The notes under the pieces were generated by a model. It was not told the origin of the DNA. It saw nothing but the letters and a program-made list of their open reading frames with translations, and did not search any database. Shown piece by piece: positions 10,534 to 19,117 of a stretch of 64,000 nucleotides of DNA. A program made the position numbers and the translations under genes. This stretch comes from Iris pallida (taxonomy: Eukaryota > Streptophyta > Magnoliopsida > Asparagales > Iridaceae). Within the stretch, counting starts at the first letter, position 1, and each line of letters starts with the position of its first letter. Location: assembly GCA_029216955.1 (NCBI GenBank), contig JANAVB010044018.1, positions 2,451,359-2,515,358 of the forward strand, written 5' to 3'.

Positions 10534-11460
10534 CTAAAACTCATCATTAAAAGCTTCTAAAACAGTTTTAGGCTCAATTTGTGAAATGAAGGCAGTGCTA
10601 GCAATGGAGTCTCTTAACGATGATCGAGTACTTACTCCGCGTGAAACCTCACCTATTACCAAGTTTTCTGGATGTGACGGCTTTAAAGAGAATTTCTTTG
10701 GCAAGCCCTCCAGGGAATTGGTTTCAGTAGTGGTATTCATCGGCGTAGAAGTTGATGGCTCAACATCATTGTCAGAAGTGGCTGCTGCACTATTATCTTC
10801 ATCAAAAGTCATATTTGTAGACTCTTCTACAATTAATGAGCATTTGTTGAACACTCTATATCCCTTGCTCTTGGCAGCATAGCCAAGAAAAATACCATCG
10901 TCAGCTTTGGCATCAAATTTGCCTAAGTTGTCTTTGGTGTTAAGGATAAAACATCGACAACCGAAAACTCTAAAATATGAAATATTTGGAGTTCTTCCAA
11001 ACCAAAGCTCTTAGGGTGTTTTTTTCGTAATAGGTTGAATGAGCACCCTATTTAGAATATGGCATGCTCTACTGACAGATTCAGCCCAAAAATATTTCGA
11101 AAGTAAAAATTTATTCAACATGACTCTAGCCATATCGCCAAGAGTCCTATTATTCCGCTCCACAACACTATTTTGTTGAGGAGTTCTAGGACTAGAAAAC
11201 TCATGATCAAAACCATTTGAGTCACAAAACTTTTCAAAATCAGTATTTTCGAATTCGCCTCCATGATCACTTCGGATTCGAGTGATCATGTAGCCTTTTT
11301 CGTTTTGAACCTTTTTAGCAAAAAATTTGAAAATAAAAATCGCATCACTTTTGTTTGAAAGAAAGAAAACCCAAGTGAATCTAGAAAAATCATCTACTAT
11401 AACAAAAGCGTAGAGTTTTCCACCAAGACTGGCTACTCTACTAGGACCAAATAAGTCCAT
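10534..11460 (-). pseudogene. Copia integrase core and C-terminal part (element B)
   Basis: The first catalytic Asp lies in MDLFGPSRV (11460-11434), the second in ITRIRSDHGGEF near 11262-11290 and the Glu in VVERNNRT near 11140-11170, the D-D-E triad of retroviral-type integrases. The C-terminal half carries VFGCRCFILNTKDNLGKF, GIFLGYAAKSKG and an acidic Ser/Thr linker leading to RT. A stop at 11011 (KKTP then a stop) separates two frames of the same domain. Confidence 0.9.
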
Positions 11461-11469
11461 ATAAAGTAA

Positions 11470-12078
11470 TTACAAAGGTCTAGTAGTACTTACAGTATTT
11501 ATTGAATGAAACGAAGATTTGGTTGCCTTATTCAACTCACATTCGGCATATACCGTATCCTTTTTGAATGTGATGTCGGACAAGCCTCTTACTCGCTTCT
11601 TTGTCGATAGCCTGGATATGGTATCCATATTGGCATGACCAAGACGCTGGTGCCACAATAATCTCTCATCCTTGTTGGCATAGAGGCATCTCCCTGCACT
11701 GTTAGTATCTCTAGATAGATAGAAAATGTAAATGTTATCCTCTCTTATCCTTTCAAAAGCGATGTCTCCCATTGACCTATCAAAAATATAGAATTTATTT
11801 TGTCCAAAGTTAATGTCATATCCATGATCAACAAGGTGACTTATGCTGAGCAGGTTATGCTTTAACTCGGTCACTAGGTAGACATCCTTTATTACAGGAG
11901 AATGAGGATGACCAATAGTACCATTACCTATGATGTATCCTTTTAAGTTGTTGCTGAATGATACATACCCTTCCATCTTCAACGATAGTAATGCAAAAAG
12001 ATTTGCGTCTCCCGTCATATGTCGTGAGCATCCACTATCGAGAATCCACTTACTTTTAGTTGAAGAAGGAAGGTCCAC
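11470..12078 (-). pseudogene. Copia aspartic protease and GAG-pre-integrase (element B)
   Basis: WILDSGCSRHMTGD (about 12048-12007) is the copia protease active site, with Ala of the usual DSGAS replaced by Cys as often in this lineage. Then follow VYLVTELKHNLLSISHL and LLWHQRLGHANMD, the His-His part of the integrase zinc motif. The matching Cys pair is damaged: the sequence reads YAECEL, with one Cys changed to Tyr. The frame ends at a TAG at about 11470, ten bases before the integrase core frame. Confidence 0.88.
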
Positions 12079-13213
12079 CTACATCAAGAGTAGATGTGAC
12101 CTTTGGTACCCAAGTTCATGTGGGTTCTAAAATGTTAGTTTTTGGCACCCATGCATATAGATTTATATCTACTAATCTCCTAATTCTACATTGTGGTAAG
12201 ACGTATCCATGTAATCCACAATAGGTGCAAGTAGCATGCCTATTTGTGTTGGGAGCATGTTGATGGTGTCTATATGCAGCATGGGGAGAGTTGTGTGGAA
12301 CAGCAGTATAATGACTATACATGGTAGCAGGATGATAGTTATGTCTATATTCAGCATAGTGATGGTTATGTCTATGTGCTACATAGTGATGGTTATGTCA
12401 ATGTGCAGCATGGTGATTGTGTGTAGCAGTTGAATGATAGTTATGAGAATAATTTCTATGTGCATGTGGTTTGTGTACTGTATGGAAGTACGTGTACATG
12501 CAGGCATGTTTACGTGGTGCATGATGATAACATGTTTGACTATTTTGAGTAGTCTTGTGCTTTGTGTGTGTCTTATGTGATTGGGTTTGAGGTTGAGCAA
12601 CCTGTTTTCCCAATCTAATCTCTAATTTCTTAGAAGCAGCATGCAGTTCATTACACTTAGCATTCACACCATCAATTTTAGCAATAGAGATCTTGTGTCT
12701 ATTCTTTTCTTCAGCAAGCTCAGTGTTGAGTGATGTGATCTCACGTGTTTGATTATCAATACGTGTTTCGGCATCATATAGGCTTAACTTAAGCTTAGAC
12801 ACCTCATTAGTGTCTTCCGTGGGTGGAATGTCTCTAACATTATCAAGCAAAAAAGAGAGTTTTTGAATCTCGACTTCATAGCTTTTGATCTTCTCCTTGA
12901 CATGCTTATATTTACTAAAGACTTTCTTGTGGTCATTTAGTAAATCATTGAATGCATCGCCAAGTTCATCAAAAGTGAAATCATCGAGAGTATCGCTAGT
13001 TACCTTATCGGATGTTGCCATTAGGCATACATTGGCAGTGTCTTCAGGGGAGTCCTTTTCTTCCTTGGAGTCACTTGCTTCACTTTTATGCCAAATGCTA
13101 GTATTGGCATATTTTCTTGAGGAAGACTTCTTATAGGGCTTCTCATATCGGTTGCTTTTCTTTGCGAATGGACAGTCTTTTCGGACGTGTCCAGTCTTCT
13201 TCTGCTGTAGCAT
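12079..13213 (-). pseudogene. Gag C-terminal region: zinc knuckle remnant, coiled coil, His-rich repeats (element B)
   Basis: The N-terminal end holds KTGHVRKDCPFAKK, the second half of a CCHC knuckle whose first Cys pair is lost by a small indel near 13205. Next comes an acidic region (KEEKDSPEDTANVCLMA) and a long heptad-like, charged stretch (about 12590-13000) that should form a coiled coil. A strikingly His/Tyr-rich, roughly repetitive part follows (about 12290-12560; HNHHY and HRNYSHNYH units). It closes with CTYCGLHGYVLPQC, a second Cys/His motif typical of SIRE Gag proteins. The coiled coil and second Cys/His motif are also present in A' (17058-17367 and 29300-29700). Confidence 0.8.
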
Positions 13214-14070
13214 GTTGGTTCTTTTTCGTCATCTTCTTGTTGTTCCTTCTTTCTTCGATTGAAGCGAAGAAACTTCTTGAAGTTGCGGACAAGGAGAGCT
13301 TGATCATCACCTTAGGAATTATCGTCATCGGTCTCTTCAGGATCAGCCCTTCGACGATGAGCTTTTAGGGCAATCTCTTTTGCCTTTGGAGCAGGCTCTT
13401 CGAAGTCTTTGAGGTCAAGCTCGTGAGTCATCAGCTTTCCCATCAAGGTCTCCATAGACATTGTGGTGAGATCATTACCTTCTATGATAGCTGTTACCTT
13501 AGGGTTCCAAATCTTCGGTAGCTCCCTAAGTAACTTGTGGATCTTCTCGTGATTTGCATATTGTTTGTCGAAAGATGACAATGGGTTGATGACGTCGAGG
13601 AATCTTGTAAACATTTGTGTGATCGTCTCATTTGGCTTCATCTTGAACGCCTCATATTCTTGAGTTAGATGACTAATTTTTGACTCCTTGACTTGGGTGG
13701 TTCCTTCATACGTCACTTCTAGAAGTCTCCATACTTCGTACGAGGTGGTGCATGTCAAAACCCTGTTAAACTCATTTCTGTCTATTACACAAAATAAAGC
13801 ATTACTAGATCTAGCATCGAGACTTGCCTGTTTCTTTTCCTCGTCAGAATATTTGTCATGGGGCTTCTCGACGAGATCACCATTGAAAACTATCCTGGCG
13901 GGCTTTTTGTAACCATCTGTAACAATGGTCCACAGGTCGAAGTCTAAAGACTTGAGATAAAAACTCATCCTTGTTTTCCAATAGGTGTAGTTTATTCCAT
14001 CAAATAGGGGTGGCCTATGAGTGGACTGCCCTTCACCGTGATTGGAAAACATGGGTTGTGTGGTTGCCAT
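13214..14070 (-). pseudogene. Gag N-terminal (UBN2-type capsid) domain (element B)
   Basis: Starts at the first ATG after the primer site: MATTQPMFSNHGEG, then PPLFDGINYTYWKTRM and SLDFDLWTIV, the hallmark of copia UBN2-type Gag, then LTQEYEAFKMKPNE, MFTRF, LLRELPKIWNPK and MGKLMTHEL. The frame is open for 252 codons to a TAA at about 13312, then shifts and breaks in the basic zinc-knuckle lead-in. The protein would assemble the virus-like particle. The start is supported by homology with A', which opens the same way about 100 bp after its own primer site. Confidence 0.9.
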
Positions 14071-14110
14071 GGATCAACTCTAGGATGTTAGTTCTTGTTG
14101 AGAGAACAGA

Positions 14111-14120
14111 AGTCTGATAC
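14111..14120 (-). other. Primer binding site of element B (initiator Met-tRNA)
   Basis: Read on the - strand the sequence is TGGTATCAGA, complementary to the 3' end of plant initiator Met-tRNA. It lies 2 bases inside the 5' LTR end (TTCTTCA-AT-TGGTATCAGA). It primes minus-strand cDNA synthesis. Confidence 0.9.
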
Positions 14121-14122
14121 CA

Positions 14123-15063
14123 ATTGAAGAACAAGTAGGCAACTCTAGAGGGGGTGAATAGAGTTTATGACAATAATATCCAATTAAAAATTAAACTCTT
14201 TCACCAACAGTATATAATCAGAGTAAATGCGGAAATTAAAAAGAGCGAGAAAGCATACGCAAACACAGCCGATTTTAACCTGATTTCCCTCGTGGAGGAC
14301 TAGTCCAGGCCTGAGAACTCTAGCTCAGGATTAAATCCACTATTTGTGAAATAGTAGTTACACCCCGTGTCTTTCCTTCAGAAGAGCACGTCAACTTCTT
14401 ACAGAGATCGCAGTGGCGATGCTTGGAATTTTCCAAGCGACTTTTCAACTCTTGCACAAACTCCTAACTGAAGAGTACTGAGCACTTTGAGGCTTAGGGA
14501 GCTTGTGGCTAGTAGATGAGAAGGGTAAGGCTTGTATAAGGCTTTAGAGAGAAGAGAAGAGAAGATTGGATGATTGAAAAAGTGAGAATTCAAGGCCTAT
14601 TTATAGGGTTCTAGCCAGGCAGAATTCGGCCAGAATTCTGGGTCAAGAATTCAAATTTTTGGGCGTTGGACAACTAGCATACATCAAACCCTAAAAATTA
14701 GGGTCCTATAATTTAGGGGACAAAATTCGGCCCGAACTCTGTGTGGAGGCAGGGTTCGGCCCGAACTCTGTCTCCAGAAGATAGAATAGTTCTAATATGC
14801 TCATTGGGTTAGTTTGTTTTTGGTGAAGCTTTTGGTTTGTGGTTTGGAGATAGGTACAGGCCCAAACTACTCAGTGTGACTTAGTTTACATTTATCTAGA
14901 CTCAAGAAAAGTAAAAAATATAGACTCAAAACATGGTACGCTGCAGTTACGAGCCGTTGTCCGTCTTGTACTGAGTTCAGTCTTGATGTGTCATATTGAA
15001 CTATGACAAGTATCACATTGTCAATTTTATCAATATTTGGTTGACTGTGATTTTGTGTCAATA
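14123..15063 (-). repeat. 5' LTR of element B
   Basis: The full-length partner of 5731-6669. The outer end reads TATTGACAC in element orientation where the 3' LTR reads TGTTTATTC, so the terminal TG is mutated to TA. The AGATG duplication follows directly. U3 carries three GGCCCGAACTCTG / GGCCAGAATTCTG near-palindromes between 14620 and 14780, directly upstream of the TATA box. Confidence 0.92.
14598..14605 (-). promoter_or_regulatory. TATA box in the 5' LTR of element B
   Basis: TATAAATA on the - strand (TATTTATA on +), in the context CTATAAATAGGCC. Transcription would start about 30 bp further left, near 14565-14570, and read through R-U5 into gag. The same box is at 6205-6212 in the 3' LTR. 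Confidence 0.7.
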
Positions 15064-15068
15064 AGATG
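15064..15068. repeat. Target site duplication of element B, right copy (AGATG)
   Basis: Second copy of AGATG, directly after the outer end of the 5' LTR of B. It is followed by the continuation of LTR A. Confidence 0.85.
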
Positions 15069-16213
15069 CTCATCCCTACTCAAACAAAATCTACTTATAC
15101 CAAACCTAACCCATGTTGGCCTATTAGTCATAGCCGAACCTAATTTTGATAATTGATCTAACTATGTCTTGATATGAGGGCTACTTAGACGATATGCTAG
15201 AGCTGCTACTGTTACCATTCAAGGCTTGGAGCCGTATTTGTCATTGCAACTATATTTTCATTTATTCAATATATTTTCATATTTTATTGAGTCTAGGAAA
15301 TACAATATACACTGGGTCGTACTTTCAAATAGGCAACTCAAAAATATTTTCAAAAATACCCATTTGTTTTGTAAACAAAACCCAAAAACCATAAACCCAA
15401 TTCCTAACTGCTTGAACATTCAAAATCCTAAAGCCCATTGAGTTACAAACCCTAAATTCACCCATTCTGAACCAGCAGAACTCTGGACAAATTTGCCCGA
15501 AATTCGGCCCAAGTTCGGCTAGTGTACGCTGCTTTTTAAACTCAATCTTCCTGCAGTTACGGATGCAACGGCTATCTGCCGAGATTCTATCAAAGAATTA
15601 TGTCCGAATTCTGTTTGAATTATACGCGAATTCTCCCTTTGGAAATCCTATAAATAGAGAAGAATTTCTACCATTTCAACACACCAATTCACTTTCTCTT
15701 TTATTCTCACTAAACTTACTATGTTCTTCCAAAGCCTTCTAAGCTTTCATTTTTAAATGCTAAGCCAGTTACAATCCTTTAGTAGATTTGCCAGTGCGTC
15801 ACGGTCAAGAAATTTCATAGTGATTGTAGTCAAGAGGCTTGACAAGAAGTAAGACACTTCACAATTAAAGTTGGTCGAGTGCTTCGGATCAAAGCTCGCG
15901 TCTGTGGAAGTTGCAAGGACTTCGTATGAAAACTTGCGGTTTTCCATAGTGGATTTCAACCGGAAGCTGGAGTTCTCTCGACTGGAGTGGATTTCAACCG
16001 GAAGCTGGAGTTCTCTCGACTGGATTAGTCCTCACAAGAGGGAGACCAGTATATCGTCGTGTTTGCATTTGCTCTCTGCTCTTTACTTTTATATTTTCAT
16101 ATCTGTTATATATTTATGTGATCTAACTACTAACATTTTTAATAGCTAATATTCCGCTGCCTACTCTATTCAACCCCCCTCTAGAGTATATCGCTTTATA
16201 TTTTGTTCCTACA
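15069..16213 (+). repeat. LTR A, right piece, functioning as 5' LTR for gag A'
   Basis: Continuation of the LTR begun at 5542. It contains GAAATTCGGCCC-type motifs near 15495, TATAAATA at 15649-15656, and a 38 bp tandem duplication (15951-15988 and 15989-16026, TTCAACCGGAAGCTGG in each). It ends CCTACA at 16213, two bases before a primer site. The end resembles the LTR end of B (CAACCCCCCTCTAGAG here, ACTCTAGAGGGGG on the + strand of B). Confidence 0.75.
15649..15656 (+). promoter_or_regulatory. TATA box in LTR A
   Basis: CCTATAAATAGAGAAG is a well-formed plant TATA box, placed like the one in B relative to the U3 near-palindromes (15480-15620). Confidence 0.65.
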
Positions 16214-16215
16214 AT

Positions 16216-16228
16216 TGGGATCAAATCG
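16216..16228 (+). other. Degenerate primer binding site after LTR A
   Basis: TGGGATCAAATC resembles the initiator Met-tRNA site TGGTATCAGAGC and has the same 2-base spacing from the LTR end (CTACA-AT-TGG) as in element B. It shows that LTR A is here followed by an element 5' end. Confidence 0.65.
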
Positions 16229-16310
16229 GGTTATACAGGTAAAGCGAGTTAACATTGTTATTATTTACTCAATATATAACTGTTGTTACATAATATCACT
16301 ATATCACATA

Positions 16311-17367
16311 TGGCAAATATAAAATTCATAAGTGAAGGCCAAGCCACAAACATACTCCCACTGTTTGATGGTACCAACTACACATACTGGAAAATACGTA
16401 TGAGTTTTTTTCTTGAAATCTCTAGATTTTGACCTCTGGTCAATTGTTATCAATGGCTACAAAAAGCCTACTACCACCTCTATTCTTACTTCCTCTATAA
16501 TCAATAAGCCTTATTATAGTTACATGGAGGAAGAGAAGAAGTTAGCTAGCCTTGATGCAAAAGAAATGCACGCTTTTTATTTTGCTATAAACATAAATGT
16601 ATTCAATCTTATTACTCCTTGCACAACATCTCATGAAATTTGGAAACTTCTTAAAGCTACTTATGAGTGCATATACGAAAGCAAAGCTAGCGGCTCCCGA
16701 GAGGAGGATAGTCTTCATAATGATGCAAATGTGTGCATGATGGCATCAGGACTTAAGGTACAACACAATCCCTTATATGAAGAAGATATTGTATGTAATA
16801 ACCGCAGAAGATCAGGCCGCATAATGGAATATTTCCCTACAACTACTAAAGAGGAAAATCGCTACGAACGATCAAACGAAGAAAGGTCATCATCTCACAA
16901 TTATACTAATACGAGCATAAGGTGTGAAAGCGAGTCAAGCGACTCTAAAGAAGAAGAGAGCCCTTGTCAAGCTATGAATTTATGCTTAATGGCATTACCC
17001 AACGAGGTACAAAATAATCCTTTTTATGAAGAGAGTGAATTCCCTTATGATAAATAATCTGATGCATTCATTGATCTATTGGAAACATAAAAAAATATTA
17101 GATAAGTATAAGCAAGCTGGAAGGGATATTCTATCCTATAAGCATGAGAATAAAAAGCTTACTTACTTATTGAATGATGCTAGAAACACTTCTAATGCTG
17201 ATAACTCTACTGAGATTTTCACACTTGAGTTCAAATTGCCCGAGGCACTTGAATGCATTGAGAAAAGCACTCAAGAAAATGTTGAACTTAAGGAGGAATT
17301 AGAATCAGAAAAGAAGAAGTATTCTATTGCTTCATGTACTATTGATTCTCTTACTGCTAAATATGAT
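16311..17367 (+). pseudogene. Gag of copia A', first part (interrupted by element C)
   Basis: ATG at 16311 begins MANIKFISEGQ and PLFDGTNYTYWKIRM; after a frameshift near 16410 it continues LKSLDFDLWSIVINGYKKP, matching the Gag of B. An internal deletion joins the capsid domain (ATYEC, ~16675) to the region after the zinc knuckle. The rest is acidic (NDANVCMMA, SESSDSKEEES) and, after another frameshift near 17057, a coiled coil (ILDKYKQAGRD, LKEELESEKKKY). The frame reaches SLTAKYD at 17367 and resumes after element C at 29300 with ETCSISKMLEIRM, in register. Confidence 0.85.
17363..17367. repeat. Target site duplication of element C, left copy (ATGAT)
   Basis: ATGAT directly before the LTR start TGTAGAAGC at 17368 and again at 29295-29299 directly after the 3' LTR end. 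It fixes the ends of C. Confidence 0.85.
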
Positions 17368-19115
17368 TGTAGAAGCATGAAAAATCTTAGCTGAAGACAT
17401 CCCTTCGCCAAAGCACAGAAGATGCAAAAGACTGAGGCTCAGTGCTAAAAAGACAAAATAGAAGATATAAAGAGAAGTCCCTTTATTGTCATGTCTTCCA
17501 AAGTCTAGTATAGACACATCACGACTATACATAAGGGACTAATTCTGTTCTTCTATAAAGGATCTAGTACATATTCGACAGAAGCCTAGAGGGATCTACA
17601 AGGGATGCAGTCTTCATCAAAGCGCAGCCTTCCTTCTTCTCGATACATACGCTGGAGGATTGACCTCCACAGGAGCATGTTCTGATTTTCTTGTGGACAC
17701 AGCCTCTCAGAAGCATATCAATAACTCAGCACTTTGAAGAAGTCAGAGCCTTCAAGCCAGAGGTGCAGCTACCTGCCTGTGCCAACCTTCGAAACAAGAT
17801 GGTGGTAGGCCCTCCTTCCATTCTTTTACTTCATAAGCCAGTGTCTTCACTCCAGAGGCACAACTACCTGCCTGCGCCAATCTCTGACGCGCGAGGGTGT
17901 CATACCCTTCCCTTCGCAGTCAACGCCTTCACTGTTCAGAGGTGCAGCTACTTACCTGCGTCTGTATGAGGCACAGGATGGTGATATGCCCACACCATCT
18001 CCATTCCCACGGCACAGTCGTCTTCTCCGGATCAGAAGCTTAAGTCACTTATCTACAAGAGACTTGGGAACTCCCATCACAAACAATATAAGTCAACCTG
18101 TCGCTCCAAAAGCACAGTAACCTCGTCAACCTGAAGCACAATCCTATTTGTCGCCTACAGCACATTGACTCCGGTAGCCCGAAACACGGCTTCATAAGTT
18201 GCTCTATATGCAGAGAAGTCTCGTCGTCATTCGAAGCCAAGTCCACTCGTCGCCCGAAAGCATAAAGGTTCCGTCGTCTCCAGAAGCACGGTCTACTCGT
18301 CGCCCCAGAAGCACAACAGCACTTAGTCCTCACCAGAGGCACAGGAAGCATGGGTCCACCCTAATTGGTTTATTTTAACCGCCTCTTGCAGACAAGATTA
18401 GGATTAAATCATGATTGATATCATATCAGATTGATTTAAATCTTAGACGAGGATCAGGTAGACTCCAAATCTAGGATGAAATCCCAAGATTTACTCGGTT
18501 GTATCCGAGCAAGCAAATCGCCACGTGCCACGTGTCACCTCCTTCGGTTATGTTTATAACCACCAGAGATCTCATTTGAAGGAAATATCGATGTTTGCCA
18601 CGTGTCAGCGCCGCAAAAGCCTGTACTGTGTAATGACGGCAGATTCTTTCATATCTTAGGAACCCTAATGCACATCACATAGGTGTTCGGTTCTCTTTAA
18701 GTAGTTCTTCTTCCACCAAAAAGGAGAATAAGAAGGCAAAGAAAACATTGACAATCGACAATCTTCAAAGGATCAGCAGTCTCTATCCAGGAAGAGTCGA
18801 CCACCCTCATCCACCTATCAACCAAAGAACCAACCAACCTTCTTCAAGGGTTCTTCTCATCCAGACAGCCTCTTGATCGGTGACCCCAAAGTCCCATCAA
18901 AGGCGCCAGAGAGCCATAGCAAGGTTGATTCGTCGTCAAATGGTCAATAGAGTAAAGGAGCCACTGCAGCCCTCAATCTCCACCGTCACACTTTTCCAGA
19001 AACCTCTTTTCCTTGTACTTAGAATATCCTGTTTAGGACTTCCTTCTTTATACATAGATACCTTATACATTTAATAAAGCAAAAAAGTACGTTCAACCTT
19101 TTGTTACATCGAACA
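17368..19115 (+). repeat. 5' LTR of element C
   Basis: Starts TGTAGAAGCATGAAAAA and ends CGAACA. Inside are three spaced copies of a GCAGCTACCTGCCTG-type motif (about 17765, 17850 and 17945) and a run of CTCGTCGCCCGAAAGCA-like short repeats (about 18080-18330). The TATA position seen in the 3' LTR is degraded here (CTCTTTAAGTAG). Confidence 0.92.
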
Positions 19116-19117
19116 AA

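Larger units (their letters stand above)
5731..15063 (-). mobile_element. Element B: near complete Ty1/copia retrotransposon (SIRE/Maximus-like)
   Basis: A 9.33 kb element on the - strand with two ~940 bp LTRs, a primer site for initiator Met-tRNA, gag, protease, integrase, RT, RNase H and an additional ORF3 before the 3' LTR. It is flanked by AGATG on both sides. Domain order protease-integrase-RT-RNase H defines Ty1/copia; the long coiled-coil Gag extension and the ORF after pol point to SIRE/Maximus. Premature stops and frameshifts in every gene show that it is not autonomous. Confidence 0.93.

Noticed and set aside
16216..16228. Second, separate copia insertion starting at 15069
   Set aside because: The AGATG duplication shows that 5542-5730 and 15069 onward were continuous before B arrived, so no separate start at 15069 is needed.
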